Below are positions 43,682 through 58,600 of a stretch of DNA of 64,000 bases, in pieces (position 1 is the stretch's first letter; every line of letters starts with the position of its first letter). Under the pieces are notes generated by a model. It was given only the letters and a program-made list of their open reading frames with translations. It was not told the DNA's origin and searched no databases. Location: positions 18,500,660 through 18,564,659 of the forward strand of contig NC_133235.1 in NCBI RefSeq assembly GCF_040436345.1, given 5' to 3'. The position numbers were made by a program, and so were the translations under genes. This stretch comes from Pagrus major. Its lineage: Eukaryota; Chordata; Actinopteri; Spariformes; Sparidae.

Positions 43682-46600
43682 TCAGCTTCGAGCCGCCACA
43701 GCTGGAGCTTGCTGCTGATCAGTGGACTGCAGTTGTCTTCCCAAGTACTCCCTGTGAAACGAAGAACAACAAATTACACACTACACTTAATGATGATGTG
43801 ATTTCATTCCCATCCACTCTACTGTGTGTAGAGAATAGTTTGACATTTTGGCAGCAATGGTCATGTTGTGGACAGTGATATATGTCATTTCGAGAGATGC
43901 TGACAATCAACCTTCTCAGTCAATTAGGTATGTGGATGTGTTGGATGGTGGTGAATTTACAGGCGAGAAGGCTGCCAAGCCGGTGACCGCATTTCAAGAC
44001 TGCATTGCAGCATTTGAGTGTGACACCACTGGATTTCTTTTAGAGACTTCAGGATGATTTTCAGTTTGTGACTATTTTTGATGAGAGGTTGGATCATCTC
44101 CAGCCGTGTTTGTGGCGATCAAAACTGCCATTTTAAGCCAAAACATGGTGTTTTCCTAACTGTAATCAAGTGATTTTTAAGCCTAAACCTAACCAGATCA
44201 TAATCACAGCGTTGTAACACCTTCTTGTGTAAAAAAGTCATATTGTGTTGTTTCTGGGGGACTTGTGTCAAACTGGGACTGCATCTAAGGATCATTTTCC
44301 TCACTGATTTATTGGAAATTATTTTTTTGATTAATTAACAGGTCTAAAATTTGTTTACATGCTTGTCACAATGTTCTCTGAGCCCAAAGTAACATTTTCC
44401 AAGTGCTTGTTTTGTCTGACCAACAGCCCAAAATCCAAAGATATTCAGTTTACAATGAAATTCTCTCATCTGAGAAGCTGGGACCACAGAATGTTTGATA
44501 TTTTTAACAATTTCTTCTCAAAAACGGACAATCATTCAATCGGTTAAAAAATAGTTGCTGTTAAACTCTTTTACCAAATAACAATATTTTTTTTCAGCTC
44601 TTTGTTGTCCATTTTTTTGTCATTTTAGTTTTTGTGAAGAGCAAACAATTGACATACCGCATACTGCATTTCCACATGACAATGCTATCAATCTTCTCAG
44701 CAAGAGAGCAGAAAGTGCATTTCCAAAAATATCAAAGTATTCCTTCTATGAAATGCATTTCAAGACCCCACCCAGGTGATTATTGTGGCAGAAGTGGTTC
44801 TTTAATATCAGAGTAAGTGGTAATTTTAAATGACTTTCTCATTTTTAAAAAATGAGCTTCTCCCAGTTATTCTGACCTGGACATGATATCAGTCTAAGTA
44901 CTGAAATAAAATACCATTATTTTGAAAGGTCGGACTTCTTTTTCAGGATTATTCTGGGCAGTAGCATTTTAAGATATGATATAATGACACTCACCTTACT
45001 GCTACCAGAAATATCAAATGCCCCTCACAAACTGAAAAAAACGATAAAGGCTAATAATATCTGATGGTGGAAATAATGTCCCCCGAACCAACACTCAGAC
45101 CAGTGAGTGCTTATGGACGTTTTTTTTCTGCAGACCAACGAAGCTGTTAGAACTTCCTTCTGAAACTCTCTGCTTTTATTTAACTTTAATTAAAGTATGA
45201 ATCACAGCAGTACGTTCATATGTAGAAATGTGCAGGAGTGATTGAAAACAGCTCAATAACCCTTTCTGACTCATACATCATTTAAATACTTTTCTCCTTG
45301 TCTCTATTTTTGTCTCTTTAAATACCAAACTCTGCTCATCACCTGTCAAAGCATCCATGACTGCCCTTTAATGTTTGATCTCATTGTTGACTACTGATAC
45401 CAACAAAGAGTACAATTTTTGGCTTTTTCTTTTTGCTGAGCTATTAGGGCCAAAGGTTGTTATCTACAGCTGGAGATGCCACTGATTAGAAGTCAGTTAA
45501 TTAAAAATGGAGAAATATTTCTTGTTTTTGTAGAAATGAAAACGTCTCAAAGGAGCAAGACTCCTCACACCTGCTTCAGAAGAACACGTTTTAAGGCTCT
45601 CATCTTGACATAACTTCCCCCCTTCCCATAAGAACTAAATCCCAGTAAGAGGCGAAAAAATCTCCACACTTCCCTGATGATGTCTTTGATGACCTTTGGC
45701 TGGTCTGCTAATAGCAGCTATATGTTGATTTAAAATGATGCCAGGGACAAAATAAAGGCAGATGGCAAAATTAGAAGGATGAGCCAGAGTTACAAAAGTC
45801 AGCCAGAGCGCTTTCTGATGTACGCATGTACAGCTGCTGTATGAATTAATACCTTCACAACAAGATGAGTCATGAAGGTGAATCACAGCATGATATCAAC
45901 TACACTTAAATCAAAGGATATATAAAGAAATGAAATATATTAAAATACAAATTACAAAGTGATTCATCGCCAATCTGAGGAAAGTAGAACAGACAACAAT
46001 CAGGTTTAATGTGTGTGAAGACGGCACCAGCCAGCGAGAGTCCATCACAAGATGAATGCATGATGAATAAAAAGGATACACTTTTGTTTTACTACTTTAA
46101 AATACATTCAAAAGTCTGGTATCGTCTATGTAATGAAACCCATCTAAAGACCCTTTTACACAGAGTGTTGGTTGTTAAGCAGATTCATTTGCACTTTATT
46201 TAAAAAAGGTACATCACTGAATGTAGTTTAACAAATAAAAGAAGCAACTTCAATCTGCTGAAATGCAGCACTGAAGGTCAATGTTCTTGTGTCTTCAGCT
46301 GTGATAACATCACATTATATTGCATTCATTTGGCAGACTCAAAGGCGGCTGCTGTTACATGACAAAGTAACAATGTTGGATCACCTTATCGTTTACGTCC
46401 GGCAGCAGCTGGCGCCTGATGATAAAGGCCACTAAAGCTGCACTTGAATAATGGCACTTTCAAGCCAGTTAGCAGTTCATTTTTAAAAATGTTCTTACAA
46501 ATAAATGCCAATGCCCTCATGAAGGTGAGGTGGTAGTCTTTAGCCTGTGACAGCAAGTAGTTTGATGAGCAACTGTAGACAATACATAGTAAAAAATAAA

Positions 46601-49600
46601 GGGATATCGAGCCATATTTCAAGAGGAGCCCTCTGAAAAAAGACGCTGGGAGCAGTGCCTTTTTCGCCCCTCATTGGAAACATGAGGCTGTTATAATAAT
46701 ATTTATTTGACTTGCAACCTGGAGCACAGCATCATAACATTATCCCAGCATTTGAGCTTCCCACCCTTAGCGTGACGTCAGAGGTACTGAGAGCAAAATA
46801 TTCGTAATACGTCTAATTTGCACAGTGAAAAAGAGCAAAAGCAGTAGTGTAGTGATTAGATATACAATTATTCTGATTATTATCGGCATAAATATTACCT
46901 AGTGTTGCATTTGTTCCAACAAGTAGAGCATATTTTGGAGCTATATCAACTCTAATACAACAATATAAACCAAGACATTTCCTGGGAAATAAACAGTATT
47001 CCATCACTTTCAGTTTCAGTAAACCCAGGACTGAGGAGAGGACTGTCTTTTTACGAACATATGCTGCCTTGAAATTCTCAACAAGGTCAAATCCCCATTC
47101 TTGCTTTTTTTCACTCTCTCCCTCTGGCTTTTTAAAAAGGAGCACACAGTGATCTTGAACAGACCTAATAACCTGGTGTATGAAATGTGATGTAATGATA
47201 CATCCTGAAATGTCAACGTCTGTAGAAAGGACTGTTCCTCTACTTGGACACTGACGCTACTGCAGCACAAAGACAAAGTGACTGTTAACAGCTGATGGCA
47301 AACCATCAATACGGAGCTGAGTGGCAAAAAAAAAAAAAAAAAAAAATTCACTGAAGGCCACAAGAATAAGTAAGAGAAGTTTCTCAGTTCACACATTCAT
47401 CTGTGCTGTTGTCATGACAGCCAGCGCCCTTCAGTAAGAAGGGATGAGAAGATCTTCTCAAGGAATCAATGGAAAGGCAACCTACTCAAGGTGACGGTGG
47501 GTATGGTGAGCTGCTTTGACAATAACTTCAATTTGCAGCAGGGAGGGAGACATTCCTTTAAAAAAATAATTAAAATCTATAGCACCAGCCTCAGGGTTTC
47601 CCTCACTCTACAGTAGCTTTCACATTTTTTTGTTTTCACAAAGGCATCAAGTGTCGGCAGAAGGCGTAGGTCAACGTGACGAAACAACCTTGAAACGTAA
47701 ACTGCCCTCACATTATAGGTCCAGTCGAAATAAACAAACTAGAGGAAAAGCAGCCTAAGACACATAACAGAGAAAAACAACTAATAATAATGCTCCCGCT
47801 TTTGTGTTTTCAACAAAAACAAATCAATCAATGAGCTGCTACACCAGTGGAAGTGATTACATGCTGTCATTACCTGAAGATGAGTTAATTATAGGGAAAG
47901 GTGTGGGTGTGTTAAGGCTTATAAGGAGTAGAAGTTAAAGAAAATACAAGAACAGATGAATGTCTTCAGTTGTGATTTGTCTGCTTGGCTTTTAAATGAC
48001 ACGCTGCTGTTCCACGCTGCTTTAAATCAAGCGGTGAGTGATTAAACCTCCATTTCCTTAGAAAATCAAATCAACTTTGTTCTGAGAACAAAAGGCATGT
48101 GCTGAATTTTGCTTCAGTTTTCATCTCAGACTATAACTCATATGCAAGTTTAATTTGTGCTTTTCTTTTTGTATTAGGATATTTGTATGCAGCGCCTAGG
48201 TTTCTTTTTTCTAACCTGCATATTTCATTTTAGTACTTCATCTTTCCTTCAGCTACTTCACCCTCATGTTAATTTATCACCACCTTTCTATAACTTTACT
48301 TCTGTTTTTTATTCATCACATTTATATAGAAAATAACCTTGAAATACTGCCTTGCAATATCCCTCCGCACACCAGTCAAGCTGAAGTTTACATCCATGTC
48401 TGTTCAGACTCATTATATAGCCTGTGTAGTGAAGACCTTGATCCCTATTGCTTTGGGCCACCTGGTTAGGAGGCTACAGATTTCTCCATGATGATGACTG
48501 TTTTTGCATTGATATCAATACTACATGTATTTGGACGTTTCTGCAGTATCAGCGGAAGAGTGGAAAGTAATATACAGGCAAGCAGAGAAGAGTACAAAGC
48601 AAGTCGTAGAGAGAGAAAGCTGCAGCATTTTGTGTCTGCATCCGTGTATGGAAGTGCGAGAGACCAAGCGGGGAAATATTCTTCAGATGTTTTGAGACCT
48701 TTGACGAGGAGCAGAGTACATAAAGTTGGATACTGAGGAATTGCACAATATGATGTCTCAGTTTAATTTATTTCCCCACAGAACTATGTGCATTGCAGTA
48801 TGCATGTGAGTGGCTGTAAACAACACTGCTGTAACTTTAAAGTGGCAAGTTGACAATTGGCAACTTTGAAGTGCTTCTTTCTGAAAAACACAATTAAAAA
48901 ATGCAAAAATAATGTCTGAAGATTATTTTCTTTTTTTTATTTCTCTATAGAAGTATGTGCACTGCAGTATGTGCACTGCAGTATGCATGTGAATGTCAAC
49001 TGTAAACAATACCGCAGTAACTTTAAAGTGACAAGTTGACATTTTGAAACCTATGAAGTGCTTCCTTCAACCGAAGCTTTGTGACTGGCATCTAATTCAT
49101 GATGAGCGAGCACTTTCTTCCTGCTGCTGCCGTACAGTAGCTTCTTCGAACATAGCTGCAGAAGCAAGCAGCCGGCTCCCTCAATTTGTGGCACCAAGTG
49201 CTGAACGGCTTCCCATCTCCACCATTGTCCTCTATCCATGCCCAGCCATTTGTTCCTAAATCCTCTCCCAAGTAAGGCTGTATTTAATGAACTTTGCTCA
49301 CATTTGAGCCGAGTTGCAGGGCTGCCACACCGCACTCATGTTTCTTGGCAACTACTCTTGGCCTACTCTGCCTCTGATTGGCTAGCCCTCGTTGGTTGCC
49401 CTCATACCATTGGTAGGTGGAACTACCCTTTGCTTTGCTAAAGATTATTGGTTAAACCACATCAAAAACAAATCCCATGTGGACTTTTTTTTGTCTAAAG
49501 TAATAATTTTATCCAGTAGACATTTGTGTGAAATTTGGTCATAACCAGCTTATGAATTCTTGATTTTTGGTGAAAAATATGTTCACAATGGTCACAGTGA

Positions 49601-52600
49601 CCTTGACCATTGAACTTTGACCATCAAAATCTACTCAGTTCATCTTTGAATCCAGGAGGATGTTTGTGCCAAATCTGATCACATTTCTTCATGGCATTCT
49701 AGAGATATTGTGCTCACAAGAATGGGAAAGAAAAACGTCAACCCGAAACCATAATGCCGCTGACCACGGACTGTTGGTGCGGAGACATAAGAATTAGCAA
49801 GTATCAGAACAAGTATCTAACTCACAAAGACATCTCTCGGCTTGAGCAAACTTCTAGGACTTCCAAATAATGTAATTAACCCTGCTCAGATTTTTCTGTC
49901 TCTAAGAGGTTCTACAAAAAAACCCCATCTATCTTACATTGGAAGTTATAGTATTCAAGCAGAAGTGCTGGGAATGCATCTTGTTTTCTTTTGTAGGACT
50001 GATAATGAAAACCTGCTTTGTGAGAAGTGAGAAGCTTTTGTGCCACATTGAGTAAATAAACTTCTGCCTTCACACTTCACTGAACACAGGTCACTTAGAT
50101 GAGACAACACTAACATATTAAACACAATACCTCCATCCACAGTTGCTCAGGGAGCACAGTGTGTTTTAGATAGTGGCAGCAAAACAAACACATTTTCACT
50201 TGTTGCTTGTTGATTTTTTGTTTCCAGGCAATCCAGGGAACAGAAAACACATACAAAGACGAAGGGTGAGTTGAGTGTTTGGATCCAGGAGTGGTACTTA
50301 ACCTTAAAGCTGAAGTATTGATCAGTGCTTCAGTATAGATGGAGGTTGTAATGGGGCTGGTGAAAGCCAGGCTGCTAGCGTCAGCCAGGCTGCTAGCGTC
50401 AGCCATGTTGCTAGCGCTGTCTTTGCGACAGCGGCACCGACAGCAATACCGCACGGAAATTGTCCCTTTTCGCTTTAATTTAAATGAGAGATTCACGATT
50501 GACACACCATTTGTGTCTGTACATTAAATATCAAGCATTTTTTATCAAGCATTAGCTTGGTTAGCTAACTGTTGCACGCACAGAGGCAATCATTAAACTG
50601 CAGCTGCACTGACAAAGCTGTGCACACACTTTAAAGTGGAATCTGCTAGCAAGTGATTAACAGCCGTGAATCCAACATTTGTGAAGAACATACTGTGATG
50701 GCAAAAATCTAAAGCCTCAAAGAGCAAAACCTTGTAATCTTAACACAAGCAGTCATATTCTCTATAAATAGTCAAAACCGTTAAAGTAGCTGGTTGGCAA
50801 ATTTGGACTTGTTACAGGTTAGAGGTTACAAAGACTTTGAATTGCAATGTAACAAACAAATATTTAAGAATGTCATCTTTAAAGGCCTCGCCATGGTCCC
50901 ACCCACACAGGTGATTTCATCTGTTTTGCTCGATTAGACCTTTTTTAGGACTGTGTGAACGTGTACAGATGGAGCTTAAATGACATCTCTAAGAATCTCC
51001 TGTTGGTTTTTTTTGTACTTGAGGGAGCAAATTATACATTTATCACACTTATCAGTACACAGTTCATTGACCTCACATCATTTCCAGCTGATCTCCGCCC
51101 AACTTCCACCTAAGCAGACATCTAATCAGCCAAAATAAATTAAAATACCTGTGAGGGTGTGTAGGGCATAGAATCATTTGTATGCAAATGTAGGGGATGT
51201 GATTTGATGTCAGAAAGTCTGATTCAACTTAAACTTTAAAGGATAGATTTCCTCATGACAACATCTGAGTGATAAGTAGTTCATATCAAACAGACAAATG
51301 TGTTCTTACCAATTGTGGACCATGAGCTTCTGCACAGCCAGCAGGGCGTTGTAACGGACGAGCTGGTCCTCGTGGTGCATATGATTCATCACCAGCTGTT
51401 TTCCACCCAGCTGCTCAATAACCCTGAAAAGGGAGGGAAGGAGGGAAAAACCTTTACCCGCACAGAAAACTGGTCCCATTTTCATCTTTTAGGTCATTCA
51501 CTGGTCGAGCATCAGGTAATCAAATTCAGCCTGTCAGAAATGTTCTATGTATCTTATGAAGGGTGACTGGCCTTGTAAAAGGACATAATGCTCTGAAAAG
51601 GAAAAACACCTGCATAATGCATTTGATTACACAGTAAATGGTGAGAGGAGAGAGAGGAAATGCAGGTGAAAGGACAGGAAATGCTGTTGGTAAATTGATC
51701 CTAGTGGGGTCTAATAATGGGTTATTAATCATTTGGTTATTAGCTTTTTTCTTTTTTTTTTTGCTGAGAAAATCTTTTGAAGGCCGACATATTGAAATCT
51801 CTTTGGTCATAATGTGAATTGTATTAAAGGTGGAATAAGGGATTCCTGTGAAAGATAGTTCATTGTTGGGTCTCATACCAAGGTCGCATAATACAGACTC
51901 TTTGGGTTGTTGATACACAGCATCAGCGGTCTCTGTAAATTGTTTTTAAGCTCAATAATCACGGATAATATTCAACCGGAATTTCTCTCATTTGTCTGGG
52001 ACACTGAAATTGCTACCGACTACAGGGTAATAACATCAATATGAGAGACAAGAAAAACCATCATTGATCTGTCAATTACACACAGTGTCTTTAGGATAAT
52101 GAACGTCGAGGGAAAGCTAAAAAATACATGTAAACGATGTAGAAACAAGAACTAGCAGCCTCAGGAGATTGAAGGTAGACAGGCGATCTGAACTTCAGCA
52201 CTATCTGACAGAAACAGACAACAATCTCTCTTATTTCCTGGGGACTGTGGGGAGATGAGGTGAGCTTCGAGTGTGCAGGCCAATCAGTGTGTTCAGATAT
52301 AAACAAATGTGGCTAACAACAGTCACAGTGGGGGGCACAGGCTGTAAAGTCAGTTCTCCTGTCTGACTTCAAAGTTAAAGTTGAATGATTTTCCCCTTTG
52401 AATGTGTGCAGGAGTCGAGATGAGACATCGGGAGACACAGGAAATGTGCAAAAACAGAAAAGGCTTGCTACAAACCAAAGCTCAACTCTAGACTCACTTT
52501 AGAAAACAGATGTACTTAACTAACTCGAACAAACAGATATACACACCGACTACGTTTACATGCACGTTATTATTCCACTATTATTCCTTATATGACAATA

Positions 52601-55600
52601 TTAATGTCAACAGCAACAGATATTCTGAATTTGGCCTTATTCTGAATATATTTCCATTACACCAAGATTTTTGGGATATCTCAATTCCACTTTTTACTGC
52701 GGTTTTTGATACATTGCTTCTTGCCTGTTTACGGTCAGCTCTGTGTGTTGCCTAGCCGACAATTTGCCAGGTTCAGCTAGAGAAGCATGCACAGGATTAT
52801 GAAAAACTTTGACATCAACAGGTTTTTGATAGAGGCTGTGTTCGGTAGTCAGACTATGCACCGCTGCATGTAACCGAGAATAGTAGTGACATATTCATTT
52901 TCATTAGCAAGGGTAACAGCTTACTATGAATTAAGCCATCTTCAGAATAAAGGCAAAAGTCGGAATATTTTGTGCATGTAGACATAGTCCACCTGTAACG
53001 CTTGGGCTATGTATATATGTTTTAATTGGCTACACCTGCAGCACTAATAATGCAAAGGGCTGGGTGAGTCACAGGTCAAAACAAGATGGAAGCATTCATT
53101 TTTGGGATTATCTCCTAAGGTTTTGGACCCAGCAGCACCATGTAACTTCAACTAAACATGGGGATGGTGTAATATAGATGACTTAACATCAACAGACTAC
53201 AGTCTTTTTTATCTTTTTATTTACTTAAATCATTACTCTGTCATTCGGTCTGCTATTCCAGTCTCTTTCGTCAGCTATTATCAAAGGGTTTTGGCCTCTG
53301 TCATTACCTGTTTCTCAGAGCTTTCAATTCATACTTGGTGCTAAGCTATTTTTTCTTCATTGGCTAATTAGTGAAGTCTTTACAGACAGCTGTTCAGTCA
53401 CACAAATCTCTTGTTGTTTATCTGTAGTAAACTTCATTAACTGGAAATCTCATAGCCAAACAGGGGAGCAGTTTCACAAGAGATATTTTCCCATCTCGCT
53501 GCTGAAGGCAAAGGAAACTAAAGAAGAAAAAAAAAAATCACAGAATCTGTAAACTAAATTAACAATGCAGTTTCCTTTTTGTCTGATCCTGGTGAGCCTG
53601 TTTAAAACAAAGTTTCTGATGTTATTCAGCTGTGTGAAGACAGTATGACCTCCTGCTGTCCTTTCAGCTGGACAGCTGCTTCTAAGGACAGTGATGGAGG
53701 TCGGAGTCGGTGGAGATGGAACAGACTGGATGTTTAAGTAGTGTTTATGCACCGCTGCCATCAGGCTTTTGATATGGCTGCCCATTAAGTGGGTGGAAAT
53801 GAGTTTCTGCATTGCGCTTTATCATAACCCTGAGATAGCAACACAATGGGGTGCCACAGTCAGACATTCTACACCTAGTGGCTCGAAGCTTTGATTTGAC
53901 TTTATGTTTTATATTATGTTTTTGTTTTTACAGAAAAATGCCTTACCGTTTGCCGCGTGGGTAGTGTCGCACATACTCTCCAATGTCATGAGCTGCCACT
54001 GCTATGACTTGAGGGTCATCAGACACCTCCAACAGCCTTGTCAAGATCCTGTTGAACAAAGGCAGACAAAAGGAGGAGCATTCAAAAGGAGATGTCTCTA
54101 TGCGTCAAAAGGCAGCCTTCATCACACCTTATTCACTCTGAAAATCACATATCTCTCAGATGCTTCTAAGAAAAGACTTTACTGCAAAACCTTCATCAAA
54201 TTAATAGATTAACTGAGATTATTTTTTTCAGCTAATCTTTGTTGGATGTAGAGATGCACTGATCTCCCTGAAAGCCTGAGTTAACGTTGCTCTAAAACTG
54301 AGATAAAACCCAAAGTTTAAAATCTAAATCCAAGGACAGGAGACACAAGGTATCTTCTGAAAGAGTGACACCTCAGGGTTCAAACTGAGCAAAAGTGTAG
54401 ATGAGAGTCCAGGAAAGAGACTAATAAAAAAGGAGGGTAATTTAAGCTGAGATGATGCCTGAGCTGATTACGGACAGAGGACGGTGCTGAAACAATGAGA
54501 TGGGTAGATCAGGATTTTTAGTGAATGTCAGGAGGCCTCAGAGAGTGTGTGACCAGAATTACAAAGAACACAGACACAAATTGATGCTCTATCTTTTGTG
54601 ATCGGAGTCCGCAGATTAGGCCCACACACAATCACACAGAAACAAGAATGAGAAACAACGTGAAGTGGCTGTTCAATCATCAAACATGATGCTGGTAAGT
54701 GTGTGCTTTTTTTGAAAGCTATTTAAATAGTACAACCTGTTAATTGAATACATGTGAAGTTGTTTTGTATATACGTGACAATCAATACTGATCTGAAGCA
54801 TAATTTCAGAGTGAATCTGTATTTTTCCACTGTAAGTTTCTGTTTAATGTGATACAAATATTACACATTTCTCCATTTGGGAAACAATATTACATTTTTC
54901 AAAGCCTCATTTTGATATGCCACTCACATGGAGCACAAACAAGACAAAAGAGTCCACAGCCACGTAAGCAGTTCTGTGCGGCTGTAGCTAAATGCAAACA
55001 CCAGCATGCTAACACGTTCACCATGACAAACCTAACATGCTGATGTTGTGCAGGAATCATGCTGCGTTTCCAGAAAACTCAGAACTCAACATTTCCGACC
55101 TCCTACAAGAAAATGTACAATGGAACGTCACTCCAAGTCGAAATTCCTACTTGTAAACTCCGGCTGATCCATCTACCCCAGACTACAGTATTCCAAGTAT
55201 AGAAGTGCTATAAAATAAAATGTATAATGGCATCTGTTACCCCATTGGTCATTTTTCCTCCTCTATTTGTTTACAATGAAAGGAGGCTGCACTGGTCTGT
55301 GTACACTTGCCCAAGAGACATTTTGTTACAGTCAGTCAAGGTTTATGTTCACTTTCACTACGGTCTTGCACCTGGAATGTTTTGAGGTCGGAAGTTGGAA
55401 ATTTCAACTGGGAAATTCCGAATTCTGGAACACAGCATAAAATTCACCATCTTAGTTTGGCGGGTTAGCATGATGGCATTTGCTTCTGAGTAATAAAAAC
55501 AAATGAATACATGTACATATGACGTTGATGGGAATGTCACAAGTTTGGCAGGTGTTTTGTCATAAACCAAAGTACTGGACAAATTGTCTGAATTCGACCT

Positions 55601-58600
55601 GAGGATGGCACTAAAGCAAAATGCATGCATATGATGCAATATTTTAGTCTGGGAAAAAGTGGTCCTTCTGACTGAACAACCAGCTGACAGGCATTGCTAT
55701 TTCCAGAGTCACATTATTTGCATTCTTACTTTTAAATTAATTTGAACTCAGTCAGTTTTTGTTAATTAAAATGCGGTTTAAAATTTGATATCACACTTTT
55801 TCTCTCAATATTTAGAAGCTGTAGCCTATTAAACCTTCAAAAGTCTAATTTTCATATGCCGCTTAGAGCGGCATTCAGAAAAAAACTTGACACTGAAATT
55901 AACAATACCTTTCCGAATCAAATCACGTCTTTATTTCAACTGTCACATTCAAATTCAGAATACACACACCTAATTGATTATTTAATTCATTTCTCTAGTG
56001 GGAATATTTTGTGTAACTGTGATAAATTATATTTTTTGCCTTTTTGCCTTTGTGTAGCTGCACAATCTGCTGTCAGCAGCACTGTTAGCTGTTAACTAAA
56101 TGCCAATGTTCCTTCTCGCGCCAGTGCATGCTTTATCTTACTTGAGGAGCTCGTAGTTCTTCTCGTTCAGGCGGACAGCGTTCTCACGCCAGAACTTCTC
56201 AGACTTGTGTACAGGACTCCATTCCAGGCGGCCGGATTTGAGCTCAGAGCTGTACTCATCAAATGAGCTGTGTATATATAAAAAAAAAAAAGGTAATCTT
56301 TTTCAACAAGTATAGAGCTTCAGTCCAAGGATCCCCTATGTCATTTGTCCCTCGGCAAAAGGAGCTTTTTCTAGTAAGTGTATTGTGAAGAGTAGTGATT
56401 TAGAGAGGCAGAACATATGGTACAAACTAAGAACATCCAGAGGTCTTTCAGTTATGTTATCAATGTAGAATTCAAACTGAGCAGAAATATGTCTTTAGAA
56501 AATTGACTAGCTTCATAAAGATTTGCCTGATTCATGATCAGCCATAAAATATTCTCAAGTCTTTCAAAGACTTATCCCAAGCATTTATTATAACAGAACG
56601 TCACATTCACTCTCTGCTCTCTGCATACAAGTACTTATTACTGAAAATGAGTGGTTTGCTGATGTAAACGTGACTGAATGTTACTCATGAAATGGAGTCT
56701 GCTCAGCTGGGTACCTGAGATCCTGCACACTCTCTCCCAGCCTCTCCAGCAGAAACTTGATGTCCTCGGTGATGTCCTCATCATCGTACTTCTGCTGCTC
56801 AAGGTTCTCCAGTTGCTTCAGCACTTTGCACTGAATCATTGCCAAAGCATACTCCTGTTTGGTCTCCCTCTCTGCTGCCTTCTCCAGAAGATTCTGTCAG
56901 ACAACAAAAGGGTGAGGGAACAGATGTTCAACATTATTAACTCCACTAATATGTGAGTATGTGAACAATACACTTACGCATATTGAATGGTGGAGCATAC
57001 TAAAATGTGGGAAAACAACTCTGATGCGTACACGTGGAAATGTAGTGTTGTTGCTGGGGGTTTGAGAGTGGAGCAAACTAAAATGCAAAAAAAAAAGCAA
57101 ACTACGATGTAGGGCGATACTGAGTAGACATACCATCTATGTAAATGAAACATCTCTCTACAAAGTCGTTAGTCCTGCCCGTGGCACTGATTGGCTAATC
57201 ATATTGGCTCACTGACAAAGATGATAGTAACTCCTTAGGTACTGAAATATGGTATCAAATGACAGGATGTTTTCCGATACTCGATAGTGGTATGAAAGAA
57301 TCACAGCTCGTAACCTGACCAGTTGAGGGAGGCACCACAGAAGGAGACTTGACTTTGCAAGTATTAGCCAAAAACAGACATTATGGTCTATTTTTTTTAT
57401 CCAAATATGTTTCTCAATTTCCAAAAAGTTAGTTATCATATTATAAAGTCAAACACATTCTTGCACAGCCTTTAATCCAAATCCCACACTCCGAGTATCA
57501 ATATATTATTAAAGTAATGAAATTCTTTCAAGGTAGATGCTACAATTCAAAATACACCTTAAACCAGGATTCAATTTAAGGTGTATCAAGGGAGGTGTGA
57601 AGCGGATGAATGCAGAGCTGTGCTGCAATGGGAAAAGAACTGTAAAATGTATTTCTGTATCAAAATCTCTGGACAAAGCTCCACATGCACAACAAATAAG
57701 TGGCTCTAGCAGTCGGACTGAGATGGAGGAAACCAACTCCATACTCTGATCAGCTGTATAACTACAGCTGAATAGAAATATCTGACAAATGTTAAGAGCT
57801 GTTTGCCTTTGAAGGGTCTCGGTTAACAAAAATGTTCACGTTTTCCTAATTGAATATGATTAACAAAAATAAGAAACAACTTTTAGTACCGGATGAGCAG
57901 GTTCGGGTTAACACATCACAAACACTGCAGTGCTGCCTTTGAGGATGTGTTCAAGGACTTCCAGATGGTCTGGATAATTTAAGTCACATTGCTATTCCCA
58001 TGTGGTGACATCATCATTTGCATAATTAGGACATTTGGGAAAATAACAAAGTGGAAAAAAATCTGGATTTTTTTGGTGAAATTAATTTGTTCAAAGGGAA
58101 TAACTATCGCAGCTTTTCTCAAAATCAGCATGACACACTGTTAGGAGCCCTTGGGTCTCGACAAAACAATTCTCCTTTTTTTGTCGAGGAACAATATTTT
58201 TTATACTCTCTTTACTCCACGTCAAACACAATCACTGTAAGGCAAGTTGAACAACTCTGGGGAAAACCCACTCAATGTCAAGCCGTTTCAGGGTTCTCTT
58301 CACTGCCCACCGTTGTTTTTAATTAGCTGTGATATAGCACTCAAACTGAACTACAACATCTACGACCAATTAAAAACTGCGCCCCTTTTCTTTCAGGGCT
58401 GCATTCACAAACGCTTGTCATGAAAGCTCTGCCAGCATGAGAGGTGTGATGAATGAGCTGTGGGGGAAATTGTGCAGTCAATCGAGACGAACATTACACA
58501 GCACAACGTATTCTCTAAAATGTGGTCTCAAACTAATTTCAGTAAACAAAAGACACAATGAATGTAATCCTTTAGGAACACAGATGCTTATTTACCTAGG

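Larger units (their letters stand above)
43752..51309 (-). other. Last intron of atp6v1h (7.6 kb)
   Basis: No gene is seen. It contains a GGGCTGCAAC relic (44295-44570), a 25-base poly-A run (about 47324-47346), a tandem duplication (48761-49069), a teleost repeat (49520-49790) and GCTAGC motifs at about 50370-50420. Confidence 0.6.

Noticed and set aside
56678-56956. 92-residue Leu-rich plus-strand open frame
   Set aside because: It is the antisense of an atp6v1h exon rich in CAG/GAG codons, which read as Leu codons on the other strand.
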